Below, one piece after another: positions 36,073-44,765 of a stretch of DNA of 64,000 nucleotides (the stretch's first letter is position 1; each line of letters begins with the position of its first letter). This DNA comes from Aquibacillus saliphilus (GTDB lineage: Bacteria > Bacillota > Bacilli > Bacillales > Amphibacillaceae): assembly GCF_020404745.1 (NCBI RefSeq), contig NZ_JAIZAP010000003.1, positions 62,001-126,000 on the forward strand, read 5' to 3'. The translations under genes were made by a program, and so were the position numbers. The notes under the pieces are model-generated. The model worked only from the letters and a program-made list of their open reading frames with translations. It searched no databases and was not told where the DNA came from.

Positions 36073-36315
36073 AATGGTATTCGCAAAGCAATTGACTTAA
36101 AAATGCCGCGAAGGCTGACAAAATAACAATTCCTGCAATCCTAACCTTGTCTGCTTTGATGTCCTTTTTAAATGAATAAAAACTATCAGGCTCTTCACTC
36201 TTCTTCAATGCATTTTTGATCCTTAAGGGAGAATTATAGAGTAAGGAATAACATTTCAAGTTCAATTATTTGGAAATATCTTATAATTTTAAATAGAATA
36301 AAATGCAAATACCAA
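36073..36315. other. Intergenic, possible antisense small frame only
   Basis: A minus-strand frame here contains one hydrophobic segment, but it lacks a clear start or RBS and overlaps the preceding gene's end. Nothing else seen. Confidence 0.35.
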
Positions 36316-36352
36316 GCAGCCTCGAGGGCATATTCGAGGCTGTTTGTTTTTA
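36316..36352 (+). terminator. Terminator
   Basis: CAGCCTCGAGG / ATTCGAGGCTG followed by TTTGTTTTT; closes the MMPL/two-component transcript. Confidence 0.8.
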
Positions 36353-36642
36353 TACATAGATGTGGGCCAAGCTTAGATTGACTTATAAAGTTTAATACAA
36401 TAATTTTTCTCCATAGTAGAGAGTAGTTACCACGGTTGTTCTCGGCTGCCTGAACGGGGCTTAAACATCTATTTTCTTGTCAGCAGATAGACGGTCTCCG
36501 CTATACAATTTCACAAAAATAACCATTTTAAATTATAAGGTATAAATCTTTGGAGTTGATAAATGAAGCTTATTGAGAAGGTTAAATTAGCCGTTGCAAA
36601 TGAATTTCTCTTCTAGTTCTAAAACGCTTGTTGAACTCTTTA
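36353..36642. other. Intergenic region with a 17-codon frame
   Basis: An ATG at 36563 preceded by TTTGGAG gives MKLIEKVKLAVANEFLF-stop (to 36616). It may be the first codons of a lost gene. The GCCTGAACGGGG...GGTCTCCGC stretch near 36450-36500 is GC-rich but does not form an obvious hairpin. Confidence 0.3.
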
Positions 36643-37128
36643 TTATTTTCCACTATACTCTATAATAGTTAAACCCTCGGATGCTTCTGGTGCTTCAAAA
36701 AATTTAGTAACATAAAAAAACATCGCTTCCGTGTCAAAAGCTGCTCTATCGGGTTGTTCATTACGCCTTTGTGCAATTTGACGTAAACATTGCTCGTTAT
36801 TTAGATTAAGGAAAATTAGTTGATGGTTTGCATTGACCTCTGAGGCAATATCCAAAAACCACTTTCGAAGTTTTTGAGTGTTAGCTGGAAAATCCATCAC
36901 TACATCTGTACCGACGCTTAATATGTTTTGGACATGTTTTTTCACCAACGGCTTTAGCTGCGCTGAGAATTTTAGATAGTCCTCAAATGATGCGATCTGA
37001 TTGGGATAAAGAGATGAAAGCCATTCGTCCTCAGATAACAATACCGCATGTTTATCTATCGCGAATTGTTTAGATTTAGTTGATTTTCCCGCACCCATTT
37101 TTCCACAGAAAAAGTATAGTGTCCCCAA
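36643..37128 (-). CDS. P-loop kinase-like ATP-binding protein (AAA_33/zeta-like)
   Basis: 161 residues with Walker A FFCGKMGAGKSTKS near residue 7, a DEW motif near 34, and an arginine-rich lid (RQIAQRRNEQPDRAAF) typical of small metabolite or antibiotic kinases and zeta-like P-loop proteins. Start TTG with GGGGG upstream. It is the last gene before the island repeat. Substrate unknown. Confidence 0.75.
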   Translation of the reverse strand: MGTLYFFCGKMGAGKSTKSKQFAIDKHAVLLSEDEWLSSLYPNQIASFEDYLKFSAQLKPLVKKHVQNILSVGTDVVMDFPANTQKLRKWFLDIASEVNANHQLIFLNLNNEQCLRQIAQRRNEQPDRAAFDTEAMFFYVTKFFEAPEASEGLTIIEYSGK

Positions 37129-37311
37129 TTGTTTAACCCCCGGCTTATTTTAATGGTTGTTACCCACTAGTATTGCACTTATTTAATTTTAACATTAAAA
37201 GTACTCGAAACGAACGTGAGAAAACTCGTCTAGTCAATCTATACTTTTTACGCAAAACCTCCAAGATCTATGTCACTTATTCCTTTTCGCGTAAAAATAA
37301 GACCCCAGGAT

Positions 37312-37383
37312 CAAAAATCCCCCGAGCCATTAGCCCGAGGGAACATATAATACACTTCTGGCTTTAGATAAAAGCCAGAAAAC
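37312..37383. terminator. Two adjacent hairpins
   Basis: CCCCGAG...CTCGGG-type (CCCGAGCCATTAGCCCGAGGG) and TTCTGGCTTTAGATAAAAGCCAGAA lie between the kinase-like gene and the island repeat. Neither has a long T-run. Confidence 0.4.
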
Positions 37384-37403
37384 CTATTGAAACAAGCTAT
37401 TTT

Positions 37404-37738
37404 TGTGCATTGATAATAATAACCTGTTATTTCCCCCTCCCCCTCACCCTCCAACCCCGCACCACTACAGCATTCTCTTTTTCTCACTTTTGCCCATCAC
37501 AAATAATAACGTGCGACAAACCCACTCTTTCTCCCACTTTTTTTCACTTTTTCTCACACGTATCTATTAACACAAAAAAACAATAACGTACGACTGACCC
37601 TTCCTCATGCCTTGATCCGTAAGGAATAAGGCAGAGGATTGCGAGAATCTTCGGGTGCTTCCACACGCTTTTATTCTCACTTTTGGTCGATTTCGTAGGT
37701 TATTGTTTTTGTTAGTACGTATTTAATTTTGGATTACA
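37404..37738. repeat. Long direct repeat, left copy (island boundary)
   Basis: About 335 bp nearly identical to 50876-51198 in the same orientation, with small indels in the left 100 bp and almost complete identity in the right 240 bp. Non-coding and purine-rich on the minus strand. It contains several AAAAGTGAGAA-type motifs and AATAACGTRCG steps, i.e. an internally repetitive design. Confidence 0.9.
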
Positions 37739-37784
37739 TAGTAGGTATTAGGTTTGAGGTTATGAAAGGCAGAATCAATAACTT

Positions 37785-38666
37785 CTAATCTTTAATAGTT
37801 ACATCAAATTTATTTAATACATAAGAAACAATTTCACTACCTTGAAGAGTCCTACTACTTCCATTCACCCTAACTACGAGTGTTCTTCCATTATCAATGT
37901 AGTGAATCAAGTTTTTGCTTTTCAATGCAGGCACAACAATTTCAAGTATGTATTCATCTGCTAACTTTTCACCCTCCTCATTAAATAAATCATGAGTAAT
38001 TATCTCTAACTGGTCTGGGGATATTCCTGGATTTACAGCTCTCGCCTTATCAAAAACAGCTAATTTTATATCATCAATATCTTTGCTGTCTAACCTTAAT
38101 CCTTGAATTATTCTCTCACTATCAGTTATTCCATAAAGAATACGACCTCCGCTTGCGTTTAGAAAAGAACAGATATATCTATGAACAGTATCCTTTATCA
38201 TCCTTAATGGATTTTCTGATTGCTTAAACTCATAATCACTGTCCTCTATTTTATCGAATATATCTCCTTTAACAAATTTATAGAATGACTCAATTTCATC
38301 TGTTGTTTCATTATCATTCATTTCCATAAAACCACCAGAAATTAACCAGCCGTTCTTAACTTTTTCCATGTCCGTTTCATTTAGCATACTTATTTTATCT
38401 GTTAGTCTTGCCTTATCAATTGTTCTTACTTGCTCTAATAGGACAATGCTATCTCTTTCTAACCCATAAATACCTTTATCTAATTTCACATGAGTTGGTA
38501 GCCTCTCCTCTTTAATTTTTGCGGTAACGGCCGCTACTATTACAGTTGGTGAAAACCTGTTAGCAATGTTATTTTGAACAATGACAACTGGCCTTATTCC
38601 TCCTTGTTCAGAACCAACAACAGGTGATAAATCCGCAAAATATACTTCTCCTTGGGTTACTATCAT
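37785..38666 (-). CDS. MazF (PemK-type) toxin fused to AlbA_2 (Schlafen-like) domain
   Basis: 293 residues. Residues 1-107 are an almost canonical Bacillus EndoA/MazF mRNA interferase (IVTQGEVYFADLSPVVGSEQ; GGIRPVVIVQN; RFSPTVIVAAVTA) with the catalytic Arg25 and Thr48 retained. After a short acidic linker, residues ~141-290 are an AlbA_2 putative nucleic-acid-binding domain (SDYEFKQSEN; FLNASGGRILYGITDSE). No MazE-like antitoxin is adjacent; the neighbouring gene encodes a YAYNYHYAY-repeat protein. AGGGAGAG precedes the ATG. Confidence 0.85.
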   Translation of the reverse strand: MIVTQGEVYFADLSPVVGSEQGGIRPVVIVQNNIANRFSPTVIVAAVTAKIKEERLPTHVKLDKGIYGLERDSIVLLEQVRTIDKARLTDKISMLNETDMEKVKNGWLISGGFMEMNDNETTDEIESFYKFVKGDIFDKIEDSDYEFKQSENPLRMIKDTVHRYICSFLNASGGRILYGITDSERIIQGLRLDSKDIDDIKLAVFDKARAVNPGISPDQLEIITHDLFNEEGEKLADEYILEIVVPALKSKNLIHYIDNGRTLVVRVNGSSRTLQGSEIVSYVLNKFDVTIKD

Positions 38667-38726
38667 ATGTTACTCTCCCTATAATAAAATTATATGTATT
38701 TGTCATACTCACTTCTCAATTACACA

Positions 38727-39161
38727 TTATCCAATTCTTCTAACAGGTAAAGTTTCAGTTACACCTTCAACATGTAGTTTGTAACCACCACCCGATTCAT
38801 AGATTATTATTTGCGGTATATATGCGTAATGATAGTTATATGCATAGGATGCCTGTTGCCATACTTGTCCATTTTGGAGTTCAAAAATAGTTTCTCCATC
38901 CCAGCCATTGAAGTCATTTGTAACCACACTTTCAATTACTGAAAATAACTTTCTAACTTCTATTGAGTTATTCATCCCTTCTACTTCCAAATAATATCTA
39001 TTTACCTTTTCAATTATTTGCACATGAGGTCTATAAGCATAGTGATAGTTGTATGCATAATTAGATTGAACCCAATATTGTCCGTTTGTTAATTTAAACA
39101 GAGTGTCACCACTCCACCCATAAAAAGTACCATCTATTTGACTTTCAATAATATTTGACAT
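38727..39161 (-). CDS. Tandem-duplicated YAYNYHYAY-motif protein
   Basis: 144 residues made of two copies (about 6-72 and 75-143) of one domain: ID/ND-x-F-x-GW-x-GDTLF-x-L-x-NGQ-x-W-x-Q-x-x-YAYNYHYAY, then P-x-x-x-I, a YxLxVEG strand and a VR end. All-beta, soluble, aromatic-rich. Function not known to me. The start at 39161 is preferred (AAGGGGTG upstream). It lies 60 bp before the MazF fusion on the same strand, so co-transcription and a partner role are possible. Confidence 0.7.
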   Translation of the reverse strand: MSNIIESQIDGTFYGWSGDTLFKLTNGQYWVQSNYAYNYHYAYRPHVQIIEKVNRYYLEVEGMNNSIEVRKLFSVIESVVTNDFNGWDGETIFELQNGQVWQQASYAYNYHYAYIPQIIIYESGGGYKLHVEGVTETLPVRRIG

Positions 39162-39214
39162 CACAAAACACCCCTTCAATAAGTTGTCAATACTGGTTTA
39201 TCTAGAAAATCTAC

Positions 39215-39562
39215 CTTTCGATATCAACGTTTATTATTGGCATTAGTTTTCCAGGTAGGAATGATTGATTGCTTCCTTTGTTCCTTGTATTTCAAATGAA
39301 CAAGTATTACCTATAAACTCTTTTCTTCATTCTACTGTGCTATTAATCCAACAAAAAACATACACTCCTCCTTTCGATATTCCATCAGGCAATGTATATT
39401 TGAAACTTTTTTCATTTGTTATCCAGAAGGGTACTTTTTTGAAGTTAGGCCATCTTTTCTAATTGAGCCTTCCAACATTACCTTTATTGCTATTGGACAA
39501 CTTTTTATCAGTTCTTCAGGCACTTTTAAATTTTTGAAATATTTAAATATCTCATGTGGTAA
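39215..39562 (-). pseudogene. Decayed duplicate of the GIY-YIG-like gene
   Basis: The right part matches the 5' third of 42363-43007 (stretch around GTACTTTTTTGAAGTTAGGC against GTATTTTTTTGCAGGTTGCC), and the left part encodes the same C-terminus GKLMPIINVDIER-stop in another frame. The middle is deleted and frames are broken. The hairpin upstream is shared with the intact copy, so the duplicated unit was terminator plus gene. Confidence 0.7.
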
Positions 39563-39575
39563 TTATACATAATAT

Positions 39576-39608
39576 TCCATAAAAAACGACTCACTTTTGT
39601 GAATCGTA
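39576..39608 (-). terminator. Terminator after the TIR gene
   Basis: On the minus strand CGATTCAC / GTGAGTCG followed by a T-run. The same hairpin exists at the IS21 insertion site (43 and 45.6 kb). Confidence 0.65.
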
Positions 39609-39716
39609 AAATACCTATATAGTTTTGAAAGCTAATTAAGGTTATTGTTTGTTTTACTTCAAATTTATTTGTGGGTTACTTAATAGAGTCAAGGTATGGA
39701 TCGAATCAAACCAAAA

Positions 39717-40635
39717 TCAATATTTTGCAATATCATCTTTTTCTATTCTAACGCCATAACTCAAAGCATACATACCCTTTGTATTATTCAATAAATGTTC
39801 TTGAAATTTGTTAAAAAAGTCCTCTGCCTCCTCTTTATCGCTTACGTTTATCAAAATTTTAAATTTTTCAAAGTATCTTTTAGATTTTATTCGATTCAAT
39901 ATTTGTATGTTCTGATTGGAAAAATACGGGATTGTTGGAGGGAACCAACCGTATCCTTTATTAAATTTACCATAAGCAAAGCTAAGCAAATATAACAAGA
40001 AATCCGCTTGAATAAGATCAGAAGTTGATATGCTTCCACTTCTTGCCCGTTCAATGATTAAATGTCCTGAATAAGAAAGAAATTTCTTGCCTCCACTATT
40101 GGGTTGCAGTTCTTCTATCAGATTAGGATACATTCGAAATATCCCTATAGAACCTTCCTTATCTTGTCCCAGTGCATTTGTAGTAAAATAGTGATTTCTG
40201 ATTAGTTCTTTCATTACCAAATATTGTTCATACTTAAACAAAAGACAAGTTGTATAAATAACCAACTCTGTTACAAATAGTTTCATATGATCGAATTGGG
40301 ATTCATAGTATGATCCACCTTTACCTTGCCTTGTTTCAATTAATGGATATATTGATTCAAAGAAATCAATAATATGTTGAGCATTTATATTTTCGGTTTC
40401 TCGTATGTAAGTCTCAAAAAATGCTACATAATTTTCTCTTAATTCATCCATTTCATAGTAAGTAGAATAGACATCTTCAGCCAGTGTAGATTGATCCGCA
40501 TCAAGAATTGCATATGAGACGAAATCCTCCTTAAACGCATTGTAGAAATCATCTACATAAATATTTACTTTTTCTGGTCTTTTTTCTGCTAAATGACGAA
40601 ATCTATTTAAAGCACTACCGCTAATTAAATTCGTC
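39717..40635 (-). CDS. C-terminal part of the TIR/SEFIR protein, in shifted frame
   Basis: Open frame continuing from the TIR segment after a -1 shift at the seven-A run: first KTNLISGSALNRFRHLAEKR, then an acidic helical region, then MDELRENY at 40451 (the only in-frame ATG start) to the stop. Mostly helical, about 300 residues, no known motif recognised. Coding-like sequence begins well upstream of the ATG and lacks an RBS there, so it is best read as the second half of the TIR protein: 40625-41158 plus this part would be about 480 residues. Confidence 0.65.
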
Positions 40636-41158
40636 TTTTTTTGTCTGTAAGTAAGTGAGCTGGTGCTTTCCCCAATTCAGGTCTTACATACTCAGGTTTG
40701 TGATATAGATTACGTATTAACCTTTCGTAACCCTCTTCATACTGTTGTGCGGAAGACATATCTATATATTTTGTTCCTTTAAGGTATGTCGGAATATATT
40801 CTTCTCCATTCGCTCCCCTTTCAGCAATAATGGGGATAAATTTAGTTTGTTCAACGTCTCTATATACTTCATCAGAAATTATCACCGTTTCTGTTCCTAC
40901 ACCTCCTTCAAATCCGTCTGCTTTTTTCGTATAGATTTCATCACATATTACTAATACTTTTTTAATAGTAGGATCATTAACACTTCTTTGCATAAATGCA
41001 TTTAAGTTCTGACCTTCTGCACTATCCCATTTGTCCAATACTACATGTACGCCATCATTTGTTAGTCTTGTTGCAATATCCAAGACCCAGTCTTCCCTAC
41101 CTGGCATCGCCCATGAATAAGAAATAAATACTTTGTCAGCTCTCAATTCTTCACTCAT
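40625..41158 (-). CDS. TIR/SEFIR domain protein (N-terminal part, ends at frameshift)
   Basis: 177 residues. Residues ~8-140 are a SEFIR/TIR domain: ADKVFISYSW, VLDKWDSAEGQNLNAFM, KKVLVICDEIYTKKA and GGVGTETVIISDEVY. TIR domains in bacterial defence cleave NAD+ or make cyclic ADP-ribose signals. It ends prematurely just after AAAAAAA (40636-40642 on the plus strand as T7); one added A would join it to the 3' frame. ATG follows TAGGGGTGG. It lies behind an unknown gene and a GIY-YIG-like gene on the same strand. Confidence 0.8.
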   Translation of the reverse strand: MSEELRADKVFISYSWAMPGREDWVLDIATRLTNDGVHVVLDKWDSAEGQNLNAFMQRSVNDPTIKKVLVICDEIYTKKADGFEGGVGTETVIISDEVYRDVEQTKFIPIIAERGANGEEYIPTYLKGTKYIDMSSAQQYEEGYERLIRNLYHKPEYVRPELGKAPAHLLTDKKRRI

Positions 41159-41220
41159 TAATACCACCCCTAATCTCAATCAATTATTGTTTCTCTATTC
41201 CTTTATAGTTCTTACTATTG

Positions 41221-42324
41221 TTAATTCAACTTGAAACCGTTTCTTATCAATGTTTTAAGTCTATTACGGATTTTTTTCCAATCAGTCATACTTTCCATCT
41301 TATCAACTTGGAAATATGAAGATATAACTTCCACTAAAGGCTTCATTAGTTCCAATACAATTTGATCTATTAAATTATTAACATAAAGGTTATTTTTATC
41401 TATTTCAGTTAGGATAAAATCATAAAAGTTTTCATCACTCTTGTTATAGTGTAGAAAATTTCTTAATTGTTTACACTCTACAAGTAATGTTTGTTCATAG
41501 TATTGAATCAATCCTGTTAATCTACCACAACAATAGTCATCGATTCTATTAAAACTTTCTTTTAAAAATCTTTTCATATTGATAAGGTTGTCCATAACTT
41601 CATCTGCTTTGATTGAAAGTAAACGAATAGTTATATAATTGTCCAGTGTTAACTCACTACGTACAGTTGAAATGCCATTTTTTAACCACAAACAAGTCGT
41701 TGCTTCTTGGACAATGAACAATAAGCGAGTCAGTGCTACTTGATCTTCTCCAATAAATAAGTTTGAATAGTGAACATCCTTCGTCTGATATGGTAATTTA
41801 TCAGGATAAATAAATTCAGGTAACGCTTCAAGTTTTATTGATTGATCAGTGATTACTTTATTTACTTCATCAAACATATAAGAGGAAGTTGCTCCTACAT
41901 ATTGAAAGAATTTCAATGAATTCTGTTGGTTCATTCTTGGTTTATTACCCAAGATATCAGTATCGAGAAAAATGTATTGAGGAAAAAATGTACTTCCTGC
42001 AAGTAATCCATTATCCAAGTAAAAACCTATATTATCAACGTCATCACCAAATTGACTAATGGAAGAATCAATTATCTTCTGATAGATCTCCTTATTCTTT
42101 CCTTTTTGAAACAGTTTTACCTTATGTCTCATGCTTTTAATATTCTTATCTAACTTCACTGAGTCATTCAAGAGATCTCTATTAATTTGATATATAATTA
42201 AGCAAAAATCCCTCGCCAAAGAATAAACTGGTACTTGCGTGTACTTACTGTTTTCTTTTACTTCTAATAGATATATAATCCCCAATAAATCAAAGTATGC
42301 TGTTTCATATGCAAAATTTTTCAT
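41221..42324 (-). CDS. Unknown 367-residue helical protein in TIR operon
   Basis: I do not recognise the family. The protein is predominantly helical, soluble, with a Cys-Cys pair (DYCCGRL) and no P-loop or nuclease motif that I can identify. Start ATG at 42324 has AGGAGTG upstream (an in-frame GTG lies 12 bases earlier). Gaps of 38 bp to the GIY-YIG-like gene and 62 bp to the TIR gene suggest one operon. By position it could be the sensor or effector partner of the TIR protein. Confidence 0.7.
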   Translation of the reverse strand: MKNFAYETAYFDLLGIIYLLEVKENSKYTQVPVYSLARDFCLIIYQINRDLLNDSVKLDKNIKSMRHKVKLFQKGKNKEIYQKIIDSSISQFGDDVDNIGFYLDNGLLAGSTFFPQYIFLDTDILGNKPRMNQQNSLKFFQYVGATSSYMFDEVNKVITDQSIKLEALPEFIYPDKLPYQTKDVHYSNLFIGEDQVALTRLLFIVQEATTCLWLKNGISTVRSELTLDNYITIRLLSIKADEVMDNLINMKRFLKESFNRIDDYCCGRLTGLIQYYEQTLLVECKQLRNFLHYNKSDENFYDFILTEIDKNNLYVNNLIDQIVLELMKPLVEVISSYFQVDKMESMTDWKKIRNRLKTLIRNGFKLN

Positions 42325-42362
42325 AGATAATAACACTCCTACGCAAAGTGAAAATAGTGTCT

Positions 42363-43007
42363 CTACCTCTCAACATCAACATTAATTATTGGCATTAGTT
42401 TTCCGATAGCATAGTTTTCCAAATAAAAGCGATTTATTGCTTCTTCTGCTCCATGTAAGTTAATATAACTAATACCTATATTATCAACTATGAGACTGGA
42501 AGTATCTTTACAGTTACAAAACAACTCATTTATACCTTTTCTTAATTGATCGGTAGTTGTATTGCCTGTATATTCTTTCTGATTAATTTTCAAATGCTTT
42601 CTCGTTCTCTCATAAATGCTTTCCTCAGTCTTTCGAACATATAAAGGAATATGTTTACCATACAGTTGAAGCCATGAATTATCCACCTTGACTATAATTT
42701 CGTTAATCTTATTAATACCTTTAATCTTTTTGCCCTTTATATTAAATGAACAAATATTTTTCAGAAAAACCTCTCTACTTTCTTCGGTGTTACCTAACCA
42801 CCAGAAAACATATACTCCACCGTTCAAAATCCCATTTGGCAGTAGATCAATTTTTATATCTTTCATTCTCCAACCAGAAGGGTATTTTTTTGCAGGTTGC
42901 CCATCTTTTCTGATTGAACTTTTCAACAATTCTTTTATAGCTATTGGAGGATTATTGAGCAGTTCTTCGAAATGGTCACCTGCACTTTTAGTTAATCTAC
43001 TTTTCAT
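42363..43007 (-). CDS. GIY-YIG-like nuclease superfamily protein
   Basis: 214 residues. GGVYVFWWLG (~65-74) and IPLYVRKTEESIYERTRKHLKI (~120-141) match the GIY...YVGKT...R...H layout of GIY-YIG domains, but the Gly before KT is Arg. Active-site Arg and His downstream are present, catalytic status uncertain. ATG at 43007 follows AGGTG (an in-frame GTG lies 9 bases upstream). First gene of the putative TIR operon; a decayed second copy lies at the other end of that operon. Confidence 0.65.
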   Translation of the reverse strand: MKSRLTKSAGDHFEELLNNPPIAIKELLKSSIRKDGQPAKKYPSGWRMKDIKIDLLPNGILNGGVYVFWWLGNTEESREVFLKNICSFNIKGKKIKGINKINEIIVKVDNSWLQLYGKHIPLYVRKTEESIYERTRKHLKINQKEYTGNTTTDQLRKGINELFCNCKDTSSLIVDNIGISYINLHGAEEAINRFYLENYAIGKLMPIINVDVER

Positions 43008-43081
43008 TTGCTTCACCTATATTATTTAAAGTATTTCGACATCTTTTACCACCATCATACATTAATTTCCATAAAAAAACG

Positions 43082-43088
43082 ACTCACT
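43082..43088. repeat. IS21-type target site duplication, left
   Basis: ACTCACT, repeated exactly at 45569-45575 on the other side of the element. Confidence 0.8.
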
Positions 43089-43213
43089 GTAACTGCTAAA
43101 CTAAAATGGACAGTTTTTGCTCGATAAAACTGAACACTTTCTGCTCGAATTTTCCCTCTAATCAGTTATTATTAGAAAGTATAAAAATAACTGAGGGTTG
43201 GGGGATCAGAAAG

Positions 43214-44764
43214 GTGTTGAAATTAGAAGTGATTGTGGAAGTTCATCAATTGAAAAAGCAAGGTTTTAAAGTTGCTGCTATTGCTCGTAAATGTAATTTA
43301 TCGAGAACAACAGTCTATGAATATCTGGAAAGGGATTTTGAAGAAGCATGTAGGTGGGTGGATAATTTGAAAATAAGACAGCGAAAACTAGATCCTTTTC
43401 AGGATCAAATCTTAGAATGGCTAAAGGAACATCCAGATTTATCAGCTTCACAAATTTCAGATTGGCTAGAGGATTGCTGCTCCTATACCGAAGCTGGTGA
43501 CAGTACTGTTCGGACTTATGTAAGAGAATTACGGGAAAAATACCATATACCTAAAACAGTTACATTCCGGAATTACGAAGCAGTCGAAGAACTGCCAAAG
43601 GCAAAGCAAATGCAAGTAGATCTTGGAGAAATAAAGATTAAAACGTTTGAAGGAAAATGGATAAAAATTTATGTAGTTGCCTTTGTCCTTTCTCACTCAC
43701 GTTATAAATATGCTGAGTGGCAGGATCGACCTTTTAATACTCGTGATGTTTTGCGTTGTCATGAAAATGCTTTTGAGTATTACGGAGGCAGGACAGATGA
43801 GATTGTGTACGATCAAGACAAGTTGATGACTGTAAGTGAAAATGGAGGGGATATTATATATACGGAAGAGTTTCAAGCTTATAAACAGCAGAGTGGATTT
43901 TTAATTTATCTATGTAAAGCAGCAGATCCAGAATCTAAAGGTAAAATTGAAAATGTGGTGAAGTTCGTTAAAAACAATTTTGCGAAAAATCGAGTGTTTG
44001 ATCAAATAGATACTTGGAATGAGCAGTGTCTAGCATGGCTTGAAAGAAAAGGAAACTACCAAGTTCACAATACAATAAAAAAGAGACCCTTCGAAGTGTT
44101 TGCCCTGGAAAAGCCACACTTACGAAAAATCTCCTCCCTACTCTCTTTCGAGAGTAACCATGTAACAAGTATAACAAGAACTGTGCATAAGGACAATATT
44201 ATCAAATATAAATCTAATCGTTATTCGGTTCCACTTGGAACCTATAAGCCACATGGTGAGAATACTGTCTATGTTCGAATCGAAGAAGAAGAACTTATTA
44301 TCGAAAAGACACCTGGAGGTGTACCAACAGCTACTCATCCTCTTTCCAGGGGAAAAGGCCAGTTGATTAAAAATACACATCACTCTAGAGACAGATCAAA
44401 AGGAATTAGAGCGTATATGGATACTATAAAAAATGCCTTTAATGATCAGGAGAAGATTCAATTATTTCTTGAAGAGATCTATAGACGTTATCCAAGGTAT
44501 ATACGGGACCAGCTACAAATAATACAAAAAGCAGTTAAGAGCTTTGAACCACATGTTCAATCTGCCTTAAATGTTTGTATTGAAAAAGCCTTATGGAGTG
44601 CCAATGATTTTCATGATGTCGCAAAACATTTAGCGAGAACTCAAGAAGAGTTTAATAGTCTTCCAGCTGATATTCCGACAATAGAAATGACCTCGATACA
44701 TTATAAAGATAAAGCATCTGTAAGAGAACTAGATGGATATCTTAAAATTTTAGGAGGCATGTAA
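43214..44764 (+). CDS. istA: IS21-family transposase IstA
   Basis: About 516 residues from GTG 43214 (or TTG 43217) with GGGGGATC upstream; the frame is open further but reaches into the terminal repeats. N-terminal HTH (GFKVAAIARKCNLSRTTVYEYL), DDE integrase core starting QVDLGEIKIKTFEGKW, with EYYGGRTDEIVYDQDKL and AADPESKGKIENVVKF. Catalyses strand transfer together with IstB. Confidence 0.9.
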   Translation: MLKLEVIVEVHQLKKQGFKVAAIARKCNLSRTTVYEYLERDFEEACRWVDNLKIRQRKLDPFQDQILEWLKEHPDLSASQISDWLEDCCSYTEAGDSTVRTYVRELREKYHIPKTVTFRNYEAVEELPKAKQMQVDLGEIKIKTFEGKWIKIYVVAFVLSHSRYKYAEWQDRPFNTRDVLRCHENAFEYYGGRTDEIVYDQDKLMTVSENGGDIIYTEEFQAYKQQSGFLIYLCKAADPESKGKIENVVKFVKNNFAKNRVFDQIDTWNEQCLAWLERKGNYQVHNTIKKRPFEVFALEKPHLRKISSLLSFESNHVTSITRTVHKDNIIKYKSNRYSVPLGTYKPHGENTVYVRIEEEELIIEKTPGGVPTATHPLSRGKGQLIKNTHHSRDRSKGIRAYMDTIKNAFNDQEKIQLFLEEIYRRYPRYIRDQLQIIQKAVKSFEPHVQSALNVCIEKALWSANDFHDVAKHLARTQEEFNSLPADIPTIEMTSIHYKDKASVRELDGYLKILGGM

Positions 44765-44765
44765 G

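Noticed and set aside
36041-36265. 74-codon minus-strand frame with one hydrophobic segment
   Set aside because: Overlaps the end of the small membrane protein gene, has no RBS-backed start and an odd N-terminus; judged chance.
36563-36616. 17-codon ORF as a real peptide gene
   Set aside because: Moderate SD only, no context and no terminator; noted as a possible remnant.
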